Assembly (NCBI RefSeq): GCF_900103345.1
Contig: NZ_LT629702.1
Span: 4,944,501 to 5,008,500 of the forward strand
Length of the DNA stretch: 64,000 bases
Source of the DNA: Pseudomonas azotoformans
GTDB lineage: Bacteria; Pseudomonadota; Gammaproteobacteria; Pseudomonadales; Pseudomonadaceae
Reading direction: 5' to 3'
Shown: positions 33,124 through 42,709 of the stretch, in pieces
How positions within the stretch are numbered: the stretch's first letter is position 1
Layout: each line of letters starts with the position of its first letter
The notes under the pieces: model-generated
Databases searched by the model: none
Told to the model about the DNA's origin: nothing
Seen by the model: only the letters and a program-made list of their open reading frames with translations
Program-made: the position numbers and the translations under genes

Positions 33124-33896
33124 GCGCATTGATCGAGTTCCAGGGTTTCAACAAATTCTTCGGTGAGCAGCAGGTGCTCAAGGGCATCGACCTGAGCGTG
33201 CAAAGCGGTGAAGTGGTGGTGATCCTCGGCCCCAGCGGCTGCGGCAAAAGCACTTTATTGCGTTGCCTCAACGGGCTGGAAGTCGCGCACAGCGGCAGCC
33301 TGCGTTTCGCCGGCAAAGAGCTGTTGGACAAAAGCACCGACTGGCGCCAGGTGCGCCAGGACGTCGGCATGGTGTTCCAGAGCTACCACCTGTTCCCGCA
33401 CATGAGTGTGCTCGACAACATCCTGCTCGGCCCGCTGAAAGTGCAAAAACGCGACCCCCGTGAAGCCCGCGAACAGGCGGAAAAATTGCTGGCCCGCGTC
33501 GGCCTGGCGGACAAGCGCGACGCGTTCCCGCGCCAGCTCTCCGGTGGCCAGCAGCAACGCATCGCCATCGTCCGGTCGCTGTGCATGAACCCCCAGGTCA
33601 TGCTGTTTGACGAAGTCACCGCCGCGCTCGACCCGGAGATGGTCAAGGAGGTGCTGGAAGTGATCCAGGGCCTGGCCCGCGATGGCATGACCCTGCTGAT
33701 CGTCACCCACGAAATGGCCTTCGCCCGCGCCGTCGCCGACCGCGTGGTGTTCATGGAGGCCGGTCGCATCCTCGAACACAACACCCCCGAGGCATTCTTT
33801 ACGAACCCGCAAACCGCACGCGCGCAGCAGTTCCTGGAGAAGTTCTCCTTTGTTTCAACACTGCCGAAGAAAACCCAGGAACTGGAGCTGATATGA
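33120..33896 (+). CDS. polar amino-acid ABC transporter ATP-binding protein
   Basis: This 258-residue GlnQ/HisP-type ATPase has Walker A GPSGCGKST, Q-loop VFQSYHLFPHMSVLDN, signature [15 protein letters not shown], Walker B VMLFDEVTAALDPE and H-loop LIVTHEMAFA. The VTAALD form, with V for P, is usual in amino-acid ATPases of this branch. The stop overlaps the next start by 4 nt. Confidence 0.92.
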   Translation: MSALIEFQGFNKFFGEQQVLKGIDLSVQSGEVVVILGPSGCGKSTLLRCLNGLEVAHSGSLRFAGKELLDKSTDWRQVRQDVGMVFQSYHLFPHMSVLDNILLGPLKVQKRDPREAREQAEKLLARVGLADKRDAFPRQLSGGQQQRIAIVRSLCMNPQVMLFDEVTAALDPEMVKEVLEVIQGLARDGMTLLIVTHEMAFARAVADRVVFMEAGRILEHNTPEAFFTNPQTARAQQFLEKFSFVSTLPKKTQELELI

Positions 33897-34741
33897 AAAA
33901 ACTACTGCTGCCACTGTTTGCCGTCGCCCTGCTCGCCGGCTGCGATAAAAAGGCCGAAGAGCCGGTAAAACCTGCCGCTGTCAGTTACATCGACAAAATC
34001 AAAGCGCGCGACAAGCTGATCGTTGGCGTGTTCACCGACAAACCACCGTTCGGCTTCGTCAACGAAGCCGGGCGCTACGTCGGTTTCGATACCGACATCG
34101 GCCGCCAATTCGCCAAGGACCTGCTGGGCGATGAAAACAAAGTCGAGTTCGTCGCCGTCGAGCCGGCCAGCCGCATCCCGTTCCTGCAAAGCGACAAGGT
34201 CGACCTGATCCTCGCCAACATGACCGTGACCCCGGAGCGCAAGGAAGCGGTGGACTTCACCAACCCCAACCTGAAAGTCGCGGTACAGGCCCTGGTGCCA
34301 AACGACAGCGCGGTAAAAAGCCTGGATGACCTGGCCACTCGCACCACCATCGTCACCACCGGCACCACCGCCGATATCTGGCTGACCAAGAACCACCCGG
34401 ACTGGAAACTGCTCAAGTTCGAGAAAAACTCCGAGTCGCTGCAAGCGCTGTCGGCTGGCCGTGGCGATGCCTACGCACAGGACAATCTGGTGCTGTTCAG
34501 CTGGGCCAAGCAGAATCCCGGCTACCGCGTGCTGGAAGAGAAACTCGGCGACGAAGCGCCGATTGCTCCGGCGGTGAAGAAGGGCAACATTGAATTGCGT
34601 GACTGGGTGAATGCCGAGTTGGCGAAGCTGGGCGAGGAGAAATTCCTGCTCAAACTGTATGACCAATATGTGCGTAAAGAGCTGAGCGATGACACCAAGC
34701 CTGAAAGTGTGATTGTTGAAGGCGGGAAGTGGCAGGGCTGA
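33893..34741 (+). CDS. amino-acid ABC transporter substrate-binding lipoprotein
   Basis: The protein has 282 residues. The signal sequence ends in a lipobox (LLAGC, Cys17), so it is a lipoprotein. The mature part is a type II binding fold of the SBP_bac_3 family: IKARDKLIVGVFTDKPPFGF, GRYVGFDTDIGRQFAKDL, KVDLILANMTVTPERKEAVD and GTTADIWLTKNHPDW. This resembles binding proteins for glutamate/aspartate or cystine; the ligand is not decidable from sequence alone. It is the last gene of the operon. Confidence 0.9.
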   Translation: MKKLLLPLFAVALLAGCDKKAEEPVKPAAVSYIDKIKARDKLIVGVFTDKPPFGFVNEAGRYVGFDTDIGRQFAKDLLGDENKVEFVAVEPASRIPFLQSDKVDLILANMTVTPERKEAVDFTNPNLKVAVQALVPNDSAVKSLDDLATRTTIVTTGTTADIWLTKNHPDWKLLKFEKNSESLQALSAGRGDAYAQDNLVLFSWAKQNPGYRVLEEKLGDEAPIAPAVKKGNIELRDWVNAELAKLGEEKFLLKLYDQYVRKELSDDTKPESVIVEGGKWQG

Positions 34742-34771
34742 TCCCTTGCTCTTGTGGTGACTGATCTACCG

Positions 34772-34857
34772 CTTTCGCGAGCAAGCCCGCTCCCACATTC
34801 GCCCGCATTCCAAAGGTGGAACTCGGTCAAATGTGGGAGCGGGCTTGCTCGCGAAGA
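34772..34857. repeat. REP pair, family C, outward orientation
   Basis: TTCGCGAGCAAGCCCGCTCC then CAC comes first, and its inverse TGTGGGAGCGGGCTTGCTCG second, with 34 bp between. The arrangement is inverted relative to a standard REPIN. The second copy lies 19 bp from the stop of the decayed ATPase gene. Confidence 0.85.
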
Positions 34858-34875
34858 GGCCCGCCCAGCCACCAC

Positions 34876-35183
34876 TTACTCCGGCCAATGCCAGGCGGGG
34901 CATCCAATATCCCCTGCCCGACGATCCGGGTTTCCCCCAGCACCTTCTCCAGCACAATCGAATTACACCCCTCGTCCTGCTGCAACGCCGCAATCAACCG
35001 GCTGGCTGCCGGGACGCCTGGATAATCAGACGCGCCCTGGGCGGTTTCCGCCAAAAGACGCAGGGCTCGGTACAGGTTGGACTTGCCGCTGCCGTTGGGG
35101 CCGGTGATCAGGTTCAGCCGGTCCAGGGGCACCACCCATTTATTGATCGAGCGGTAATTGGCCACCGCGAGGGTCTTGAGCAT
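34876..35183 (-). pseudogene. remnant of an AAA ATPase gene (RecF/OLD-like)
   Basis: From ATG 35183 the frame encodes MLKTLAVANYRSINKWVVPL and a Walker A motif (ITGPNGSGKSN), the N-terminus of a family of about 370-400 residues. Around 35030 the sequence jumps from LRLLAETAQG straight to ASRLIAALQQDEGCNSIVLE, which reads like the C-terminal end of the same family. About two-thirds of the gene, including Walker B, is missing. After GETRIVGQGILDA the frame is lost; in another frame the DNA reads PAWHWPE and a stop at 34876, so a small frameshift followed. It is a deletion-plus-frameshift wreck. Confidence 0.75.
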
Positions 35184-35304
35184 GGGCATCCAGTCAGCGT
35201 GGGAACCATTGGAGTATGGGAGCCTCCATGCAGATAAGGAACCCTGAACTAAGCTCACAGTCGCATACACACTGGCACGTCGGCATCACGCAAAAGGAGC
35301 CTGC

Positions 35305-36387
35305 ATGGGCGCTCGCATTTCCACCTGTATTCTCGGCCTTGGCCTCTTGGCGCTGTTGAGCGGCTGTGGCGAGGACAAGGCTGAACCCAAGGCCCATTCA
35401 CGCGTGTTCGTGCAGACCGTGCAGCCGGCGGATTTTGCTGCGGCGGTGACCCTCACGGGTGATATCCAGGCCCGCGTGCAAACCGATCTGTCGTTCCGCG
35501 TCGGCGGCAAGATCATCCAGCGCATGGTGGACGTGGGCGACCGCGTGACCGCCAAGCAAGTGCTGGCCAAGCTCGATCCCAAGGACTTGCAGACCAACGT
35601 CGATTCCGCCCAGGCCCAGGTCGTGGCCGAACAGGCGCGGGTCAAGCAGACTGCCGCCGCCTTTGTGCGCCAGGAAAAACTGCTGCCCAAGGGCTACACC
35701 AGCCGCAGCGAATACGATTCCGCCCAGGCCGCATTACGCAGCAGCCAGAGCGCCCTGGCCGCAGCGCAAGCCCAACTGGCCAACGCCCGCGAGCAACTCG
35801 GTTACACCGCGCTGATCGCCGAAGCACCCGGGGTGATTACCGCGCGCCAGGCCGAAGTCGGCCAGGTGGTGCAGGCCACCGTGCCGATTTTCAGCCTGGC
35901 GCGGGATGGCGAGCGTGATGCGGTGTTCAACGTCTATGAGTCACTGCTGGTGGAACCGCCGCCCGATGCGCCGATCACCGTCAGCCTGTTGGATAACCCC
36001 AGCATCAAGGCTGTGGGCAAAGTCCGTGAGGTCACTCCGGCAGTGGCCGCCAACACCGGCACCGTGCAGGTGAAAATTGCCCTGCAGGCCTTACCCAAGG
36101 GCATGGAGCTGGGCTCGGTGGTAAGCGCCACCGCCAATGGCCCGGCCAAGGCCAGTATCGAATTGCCGTGGGCCGCGCTGACCAAAGACCTCAGCGAACC
36201 CGCCGTGTGGTTGATCGATGGCGACGGCAAGGCGCAGCTGCACAAGGTCACTGTGGCGCGTTACCTCACCGGCAAAGTCATCATTGGCGACGGCCTCAAG
36301 GGCGGCGAAAAAGTCGTGGTGGCCGGCGGGCAATTGCTGCACCCCGGCATGATTGTCGAGATCGCCCAGCCAGGAGCCCAGCCATGA
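35305..36387 (+). CDS. triA: RND efflux periplasmic adaptor lipoprotein (TriA-like)
   Basis: This 360-residue membrane-fusion protein has lipobox LLSGC (Cys21). The order is beta-barrel/lipoyl half (FRVGGKIIQRMVDVGDRV), a helical hairpin (about 95-160, AQVVAEQARVKQTAAAF to SALAAAQAQLANAREQLGYT), second lipoyl half (IAEAPGVITARQAEVGQVVQ) and a membrane-proximal domain. The stop overlaps a second adaptor gene by ATGA. A pump with two adaptors directly before the RND gene is the TriABC arrangement of P. aeruginosa (triclosan efflux with OpmH); no outer-membrane channel gene lies here. Confidence 0.85.
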   Translation: MGARISTCILGLGLLALLSGCGEDKAEPKAHSRVFVQTVQPADFAAAVTLTGDIQARVQTDLSFRVGGKIIQRMVDVGDRVTAKQVLAKLDPKDLQTNVDSAQAQVVAEQARVKQTAAAFVRQEKLLPKGYTSRSEYDSAQAALRSSQSALAAAQAQLANAREQLGYTALIAEAPGVITARQAEVGQVVQATVPIFSLARDGERDAVFNVYESLLVEPPPDAPITVSLLDNPSIKAVGKVREVTPAVAANTGTVQVKIALQALPKGMELGSVVSATANGPAKASIELPWAALTKDLSEPAVWLIDGDGKAQLHKVTVARYLTGKVIIGDGLKGGEKVVVAGGQLLHPGMIVEIAQPGAQP

Positions 36388-37454
36388 AGCGCCTTATGGG
36401 GATACTCGCCGCCAGCCTGTTGCTGGTGGCCTGCTCCAAGGAAGAACCGCCGCCCGAGCCGGTGCGCCCGGTACTGTCCATGGAAGTGAAGGCGGAAGAC
36501 CAGGAAAACCTCGGCCGTTTCGCTGGCACCATCCAGGCGCGCTACGAAAGTAATTTGGGCTTCCGCGTACCCGGCCGCATTGCCCGCCGCGCCGTGGACG
36601 TGGGCGCCGAGGTGGAGAAGGGCGCCTTGCTCGCTGTGCTCGACCCCACCGACCAACAGAACCAACTGCGCTCGGCCCAGGGCGACCTGGCCCGCGTGCA
36701 GGCGCAGTACATCAACGCCCAGGCCAATGCGCGCCGCCAGCAGGAACTGTTCAACCGTGGCGTCGGCGCCCAGGCCCAATTGGATATCGCCCAGACCGAC
36801 CTGAAGACCACCCAGGCCTCGCTCGACCAGGCCCAGGCCTCGGTCAATCAAGCCAAAGACCAGCTCAACTACGCCGAACTGCGCACTGACCACGCCGGTA
36901 TCGTCACCGCCTGGAATGCCGAGGCCGGCCAGGTGGTCAGTGCCGGCCAGCAAGTGGTGACCCTGGCGCGCCCGGATATCAAGGAAGCGGTGATCGACCT
37001 GCCCGCCGGCCTCGCCGAGCGCTTGCCACCGGACGTGGTGTTCCTGGTTGCCGGGCAACTTGACCCCAGCGTGCACACCACCGCCATCGTGCGCGAGATC
37101 GAACCCCAGGCCCAAAGCGCCACGCGCACCCGCCGAGCACGGCTGACCCTGGCCGAAACGCCGCCCGCGTTCCGCCTCGGCACGGCGATCAGCGTAACCT
37201 TGAGCACCGCCATCGCCCCGCGCATCGAAGTGCCCCTGAGCGCTTTGCAGGAGGTCGACGGCAAGACCCGCATCTGGCTGCTTGATATTCAGAACCAGAC
37301 CGTGCAACCGCGCGACATCAGCGTGATCAGCCGTGACGCCGACAGCGCCTTGCTCAACGGTGGCGTCAAACCCGGCGAGCGCATCGTCACCGCCGGCGTG
37401 AACAGCCTGAAACCCGGGCAAAAAGTCAAAATTGACGAGGACAGCCCGCGATGA
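36384..37454 (+). CDS. triB: RND efflux periplasmic adaptor lipoprotein (TriB-like)
   Basis: This 356-residue second membrane-fusion protein has lipobox LLVAC (Cys17). It has the same domain order as its neighbour: NLGFRVPGRIARRAVDVGAE, helical hairpin (about 95-150, ARVQAQYINAQANARRQQEL to SLDQAQASVNQAKDQLNY), and DHAGIVTAWNAEAGQVVSAG. Sequence similarity to the preceding adaptor is modest, so the two are old paralogues with distinct roles. It overlaps triA and triC by 4 nt at each end. Confidence 0.85.
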   Translation: MKRLMGILAASLLLVACSKEEPPPEPVRPVLSMEVKAEDQENLGRFAGTIQARYESNLGFRVPGRIARRAVDVGAEVEKGALLAVLDPTDQQNQLRSAQGDLARVQAQYINAQANARRQQELFNRGVGAQAQLDIAQTDLKTTQASLDQAQASVNQAKDQLNYAELRTDHAGIVTAWNAEAGQVVSAGQQVVTLARPDIKEAVIDLPAGLAERLPPDVVFLVAGQLDPSVHTTAIVREIEPQAQSATRTRRARLTLAETPPAFRLGTAISVTLSTAIAPRIEVPLSALQEVDGKTRIWLLDIQNQTVQPRDISVISRDADSALLNGGVKPGERIVTAGVNSLKPGQKVKIDEDSPR

Positions 37455-40400
37455 AAGGGAGCTTCAACTTATCCGACTGGGCGCTCAAGCATCAGTCCTT
37501 CGTCTGGTACCTGATGTTCGTCGCGCTGCTGATGGGCGTGTTTTCGTACATGAACCTGGGCCGCGAGGAAGACCCTTCGTTCACCATCAAGACCATGGTG
37601 ATCCAGACCCGCTGGCCGGGTGCGACCCAGGAAGAAACCCTCAAGCAGGTCACCGACCGCATCGAGAAAAAGCTCGAAGAGCTCGACTCCCTCGACTACG
37701 TGAAAAGCTACACCCGGCCGGGCGAGTCCACGGTATTCGTGTTCCTCAAGGACACCACCAGCGCCAAGGACATCCCCCATATCTGGTACCTGGTGCACAA
37801 GAAGATCGACGACATTCGCGGCAGCTTCCCACCGGGGTTGCAAGGACCGTCGTTCAACGATGAGTTCGGTGATGTGTTTGGCTCGGTGTACGCCTTTACC
37901 GGCGATGGCCTGTCGATGCGCCAGTTGCGTGACTACGTGGAGCAGGTGCGCGCCGAGATCCGTTCGGTGCCGGGGCTGGGCAAGGTCGAGATGATCGGCC
38001 AGCAGGACGAAGTGATTTACCTGAACTTCTCCACGCGCAAACTCGCGGCACTGGGGATTGACCAGCGCCAGGTGGTGCAGAGCCTGCAATCGCAGAACGC
38101 GGTGACGCCGGCCGGGGTGATCGAGGCCGGGCCCGAGCGGATTTCGGTGCGCACCTCGGGGCAGTTCGCCTCGGAGAAGGACTTGGCCAACGTGAACCTG
38201 CGGCTCAATGACCGGTTCTACCGCCTGGCGGATATCGCGGACATCAGCCGGGGTTATGTGGACCCGGCGCGGCCGATGTTCCGCTTCAACGGCAAGCCAG
38301 CCATCGGTCTGGCGATTGCCATGCAGAAGGGCGGCAATATCCAGTCGTTCGGCAAAGCCTTGCACGAGCGCATGGACGAACTCACCGCCGACCTGCCGGT
38401 GGGCGTCGGCGTGCACAAGGTGTCCGACCAGGCGGAAGTGGTGGAAGAGGCGGTCGGCGGTTTTACCAGTGCCTTGTTTGAGGCCGTCATCATCGTGCTG
38501 GTGGTGAGCTTTATCAGCCTCGGCATGCGCGCCGGACTGGTGGTGGCGTGCTCGATTCCGCTGGTACTGGCGCTGGTGTTCGTGTTCATGGAATACAGTG
38601 GCATCACCATGCAGCGCGTGTCCCTCGGTGCGCTGATCATCGCCCTCGGCCTGTTGGTGGACGACGCGATGATCACCGTCGAGATGATGATCACGCGTCT
38701 GGAAAAAGGCGAAACCAAGGAACAGGCGGCGACCTACGCCTACACCTCGACGGCGTTCCCCATGCTCACCGGTACGCTGGTGACGGTCGCGGGGTTTGTG
38801 CCGATCGGCCTCAACGCCAGCTCGGCGGGCGAGTACACCTTCACCCTGTTCGCGGTGATTGCCGTGGCGATGCTGGTCTCGTGGGTGGTGGCGGTGCTGT
38901 TTGCGCCGGTGATCGGCGTGCATATCCTGAGTGCCAACGTCAAACCTCACAACGCAGAGCCGGGGCGGATCGGCCGGGCGTTCAATGGCGGCATGCTATG
39001 GGCCATGCGCAACCGCTGGTGGGCGATTGGCATCACCGTGGCGCTGTTCGCGGCGTCGGTGTTTTCCATGCAGTTCGTGCAGAACCAGTTCTTTCCCTCG
39101 TCTGACCGCCCGGAAATCCTCGTCGACCTCAACCTGCCGCAAAACGCCTCGATCAACGAGACGCGCAAGGCCGTCGACCGCCTGGAAGCGATCATCAAGG
39201 ACGACCCGGACATTGCGCGCTGGAGCACCTATATCGGCCAGGGCGCGATCCGTTTCTACCTGCCCCTCGACCAGCAACTGGAAAACCCCTACTACGCGCA
39301 GTTGGTCATCGTGAGCAAGGGCCTGGAAGAGCGCGGCGAGTTGATCGCGCGCCTGCAAAAGCGCCTGCGTGATGACTTCGTCGGCATCGGCAGCTACGTG
39401 CAGCCGCTGGAAATGGGCCCGCCGGTGGGCAGGCCGATTCAGTATCGCGTGTCGGGCAAAGACACCGACCAGGTGCGCAAACACGCCATCGAACTGGCGA
39501 CCTTGCTGGACAAGAACACTCACCTGGGCGAGATCATCTACGACTGGAACGAGCCGGGCAAAGTGCTGCGTATCGACATCGCCCAGGACAAGGCGCGCCA
39601 ACTGGGCCTGTCGTCGGAAGACGTGGCGCAGTTGATGAACAGCGTGGTCAGCGGCTCATCGGTGACCCAGGTGCACGATGATATCTACCTGATCAACGTG
39701 GTCGGCCGTGCCGAAGACGCTGAACGCGGTACGCCGGAAACCCTGCAGAACCTGCAGATCGTCACGCCCAACGGCACCTCGATTCCGCTGCTGGCCTTCG
39801 CCACCGTGCGTTACGAGCTGGAGCAGCCACTGGTGTGGCGTCGCGACCGCAAGCCGACCATCACCATCAAGGCGTCGGTGCGTGATGAGATGCAGCCGAC
39901 GGATTTGGTCAAGCAGCTCAAACCTGAGATCGACAAATTCAGCGCCGGCCTGCCGGTGGGCTACAAGGTCGCCACCGGCGGCACCGTGGAAGAAAGCGGC
40001 AAGGCCCAGGGCCCGATTGCCAGCGTGGTGCCGCTGATGCTGTTCCTGATGGCCACCTTCCTGATGATCCAGCTGCACAGCGTGCAGAAGATGTTCCTGG
40101 TAGCGAGCGTCGCGCCGCTCGGGCTGATTGGCGTGGTGCTGGCGCTGATCCCCACGGGCACGCCCATGGGCTTTGTGGCGATCCTGGGGATTCTGGCGTT
40201 GATCGGCATCATCATCCGCAACTCGGTGATCCTGGTGACGCAGATTCATGAGTACGAGGTGGCCGGCTATACGCCGTGGGATGCGGTGGTGGAAGCCACC
40301 GAGCACCGGCGCCGGCCCATCCTGCTCACGGCGGCGGCGGCGAGCCTGGGCATGATCCCGATTGCCCGTGAAGTATTCTGGGGGCCGATGGCCTACGCGA

Positions 40401-40504
40401 TGATCGGCGGGATCATCATCGCGACGTTGTTAACACTTTTGTTTTTGCCTGCGCTGTACGTAGCTTGGTACAAGATTCGGGAGCCCAAACCAGAGCAGAG
40501 CTGA
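37451..40504 (+). CDS. triC: RND efflux pump inner-membrane transporter (TriC-like)
   Basis: This 1017-residue protein of the AcrB/MexB superfamily has twelve transmembrane segments and two large periplasmic loops. TM1 starts HQSFVWYLMFVALLMGVFSY, with the porter-domain opening REEDPSFTIKTMVIQTRWPG. The proton-relay pair is visible in TM4 (GLLVDDAMITVEMMITRLEK). The second-half repeat reads GFVAILGILALIGIIIRNSV. Its length and two-adaptor operon fit TriC. It exports hydrophobic compounds by proton antiport together with an outer-membrane channel encoded elsewhere. A glycoside-hydrolase-like gene starts 2 bp after the stop. Confidence 0.9.
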   Translation: MKGSFNLSDWALKHQSFVWYLMFVALLMGVFSYMNLGREEDPSFTIKTMVIQTRWPGATQEETLKQVTDRIEKKLEELDSLDYVKSYTRPGESTVFVFLKDTTSAKDIPHIWYLVHKKIDDIRGSFPPGLQGPSFNDEFGDVFGSVYAFTGDGLSMRQLRDYVEQVRAEIRSVPGLGKVEMIGQQDEVIYLNFSTRKLAALGIDQRQVVQSLQSQNAVTPAGVIEAGPERISVRTSGQFASEKDLANVNLRLNDRFYRLADIADISRGYVDPARPMFRFNGKPAIGLAIAMQKGGNIQSFGKALHERMDELTADLPVGVGVHKVSDQAEVVEEAVGGFTSALFEAVIIVLVVSFISLGMRAGLVVACSIPLVLALVFVFMEYSGITMQRVSLGALIIALGLLVDDAMITVEMMITRLEKGETKEQAATYAYTSTAFPMLTGTLVTVAGFVPIGLNASSAGEYTFTLFAVIAVAMLVSWVVAVLFAPVIGVHILSANVKPHNAEPGRIGRAFNGGMLWAMRNRWWAIGITVALFAASVFSMQFVQNQFFPSSDRPEILVDLNLPQNASINETRKAVDRLEAIIKDDPDIARWSTYIGQGAIRFYLPLDQQLENPYYAQLVIVSKGLEERGELIARLQKRLRDDFVGIGSYVQPLEMGPPVGRPIQYRVSGKDTDQVRKHAIELATLLDKNTHLGEIIYDWNEPGKVLRIDIAQDKARQLGLSSEDVAQLMNSVVSGSSVTQVHDDIYLINVVGRAEDAERGTPETLQNLQIVTPNGTSIPLLAFATVRYELEQPLVWRRDRKPTITIKASVRDEMQPTDLVKQLKPEIDKFSAGLPVGYKVATGGTVEESGKAQGPIASVVPLMLFLMATFLMIQLHSVQKMFLVASVAPLGLIGVVLALIPTGTPMGFVAILGILALIGIIIRNSVILVTQIHEYEVAGYTPWDAVVEATEHRRRPILLTAAAASLGMIPIAREVFWGPMAYAMIGGIIIATLLTLLFLPALYVAWYKIREPKPEQS

Positions 40505-40506
40505 AC

Positions 40507-42690
40507 ATGCCTCACTACCTGCGCCATGGTCTGTTGATGTGCACACTGTTGCTGTCACCCGTGGCTTTTGCCGGCACCGTATTGGAAAACCCCCTGTGGC
40601 GGGTCGAACTCGACCCGGCCACCCTCGCCATCCGCGTGACACCCAACGGACAGGCGGCGATGCAAGCCTCCAGCGGCTTGCCGGCCCGTGCCGTCAGCCA
40701 GCTTGTGCAGAGCGATCAACAGGCCAGTTGGCAGTGGGATGACGGCGCCTTCCGGGTGAGCGCCAGCCTTGAACAGCGCGACCTCAAGTTGACCCTGCAC
40801 GCACGTGAGCCTGGCGAGCTGCCCATCCTCCGGCAACCCGCCAGCGCCCTCGGCAAAGGACTGATGTGGCCATTGGCCGAAGGGCATTACGTGCCTGCCG
40901 ACAACGCTGTATGGAAAGCGTTTTTGCAGGAACAAGGAGACCTCAACACCACCCAGGACCTGAGCCTGCCGCTGTGGGGCCTGGACCATGGGGGCTTTAC
41001 CTTGAACTGGTTGCTGACCAACTCCTACAACAATCACCTGCGCTGGCAGGCAGGGATGGCGCTGTCAGTGGCCCATGAGTTCACCGCGCTCGACCCCGCT
41101 GCGCCGATGACCCTGCTGTTGCACCTGGGGGAGGCTGATCCCTTGGCCGGCGCCAAGCGTTATCGCCAATGGCTGGTCGAGCAAGGGCGTTATGAACCGC
41201 TGTCGGACAAGCTGCGGCAGACGCCCGAGGCACAGAAGCTGCTGGGTGCCAGCCATGTCTACCTGTGGGGCAATGACCTGCTGGCAGCGGAGGATGTGCG
41301 TGACTGGCCGTTGTTGCTCAAGCGCCTGCGTGGCCATGAGCTCAAAGGCTTGCTCGACAAGGAATCGACGAAAGTCCTGGCGCAGGCCCCGGCCTTGAAT
41401 CGCTATGAGCAGACGGTGCTGCTGCGCGGGCTGAACGCGGCCATCAACCGGAAGGCCAGACAGAGTTGGCAGGTAGATGAGCCTGATATGACGCGCCTGG
41501 CTGCACGTTATGGTGAGCTGCGCAGCGAGTTGGCTGTCGCGTTTGCCGGGGCGCTGAGTGACGCCCCTCAAACTTGGGGCAGCCGGGCGATCCAGTCGCT
41601 GCGTGACTCAGGTCTTTCACGCTTGCTGCTGACCCTGGGCGAAGGCTGGGAGGGCGGCCTGTGGCACCCCGAAGCCATACGCGCCGGGGTCGATGCGGGT
41701 TACCTGATGGCGCCCTACGATTCCTATGAAACTGCGTTGTCCGCCACGGAAAATCCGGATTGGACCACCGCCCACCTGGGCAGCCGGGCCTACCGCGAGT
41801 GCGCGATTGTGCTGAAGGATGGCAAGCTGAAAACCGGCTTCCAGCAGTCCGGCCACTACACTGACCCGCGCTGCGTGCGCCCTCTGTTGGAGGCCCGCGT
41901 AAAGGCTATCCAGGCCAAGGCTGGCTTCAACGCGTGGTTCCTTGATGCCTATGCCACCAGCATGGTGTTCGATAGCTACCGCGACGGCGCCCGGATGACC
42001 CAGGCGCAAAACGCCGAGGGCAATATCGACGCCTCGCGCTGGCTCAACACCGTGCTCAAATTGCCAGCGGGCTCCGAAGACGGCAACGCCATCACCGCCC
42101 AAGGCATTCTGTTCGCCCACGGCATGCAGACGCCGGTGATTGGCTGGGGTGACCAGGACATGACCAAAGACAAGCAATCGCCCTACTACGTGGGCAACTG
42201 GTACCCGCCGGAGCAGCCGGCGGTGTTCTTCAAGCCGGTGCCGCTCAAAGAGCCGCTTCGCACGGTCTACTTTGAGCCGAGCATGCGCCTGCCGTTGTAC
42301 CAGGCGGTGTTCCACGGCTCGGTGATCACCACCCACCACTGGCTGTTCGACAGCCTGAAGCTGAGCAACGTGCAGGCTGAAAGCGAGCTGACGCAACTGC
42401 TCTATAACGTGCCACCGCTGTATCACCTTAGCGCCTCGACCGTTAAACAGCGGCTGCCGGTGATCCTGCGTCAGGATCGGTTTTTCCGGCCGCTGCACCA
42501 GCGTTTGGCGACCCAGGCGATGACGGATTTTCGTTGGCTGACGCCGGACAGGCAGGTGCAGCAAACCACCTTTGCCGATGGGACGCGGTTGGTGGCGAAT
42601 TTTGCTGCGACCTCGAGAGAAGGCTATGCCGGACGCAGTGTGACTGCATATGGGGTGGGTGAGAAACCGCTGGTGTATCTGGTGGAGTAA
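40507..42690 (+). CDS. secreted glycoside-hydrolase-like protein
   Basis: This 727-residue protein has a signal peptide (LLMCTLLLSPVAFAG, cut near 22). An N-terminal beta-sandwich part (about 24-240) is followed by a barrel-like middle. There, ILLFAHGMQTP-type segments and conserved acidic clusters (LLTLGEGWEGGLWHPEAI, FNAWFLDAYATSMVFDSY, VIGWGDQDM) resemble retaining glycosidases of the GH101/DUF5696 type. No exact family can be fixed from reading alone. The start lies 2 bp after triC, so it is co-transcribed with the efflux pump, an unusual pairing. It probably acts on a periplasmic or extracellular glycan. Confidence 0.65.
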   Translation: MPHYLRHGLLMCTLLLSPVAFAGTVLENPLWRVELDPATLAIRVTPNGQAAMQASSGLPARAVSQLVQSDQQASWQWDDGAFRVSASLEQRDLKLTLHAREPGELPILRQPASALGKGLMWPLAEGHYVPADNAVWKAFLQEQGDLNTTQDLSLPLWGLDHGGFTLNWLLTNSYNNHLRWQAGMALSVAHEFTALDPAAPMTLLLHLGEADPLAGAKRYRQWLVEQGRYEPLSDKLRQTPEAQKLLGASHVYLWGNDLLAAEDVRDWPLLLKRLRGHELKGLLDKESTKVLAQAPALNRYEQTVLLRGLNAAINRKARQSWQVDEPDMTRLAARYGELRSELAVAFAGALSDAPQTWGSRAIQSLRDSGLSRLLLTLGEGWEGGLWHPEAIRAGVDAGYLMAPYDSYETALSATENPDWTTAHLGSRAYRECAIVLKDGKLKTGFQQSGHYTDPRCVRPLLEARVKAIQAKAGFNAWFLDAYATSMVFDSYRDGARMTQAQNAEGNIDASRWLNTVLKLPAGSEDGNAITAQGILFAHGMQTPVIGWGDQDMTKDKQSPYYVGNWYPPEQPAVFFKPVPLKEPLRTVYFEPSMRLPLYQAVFHGSVITTHHWLFDSLKLSNVQAESELTQLLYNVPPLYHLSASTVKQRLPVILRQDRFFRPLHQRLATQAMTDFRWLTPDRQVQQTTFADGTRLVANFAATSREGYAGRSVTAYGVGEKPLVYLVE

Positions 42691-42709
42691 GGTTGCCTCA
42701 GCAGGCGTC

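Noticed and set aside
37469..38950. 493-codon minus-strand frame within the RND gene
   Set aside because: It is a shadow of the TriC-like coding frame, which is supported by full-length homology features.
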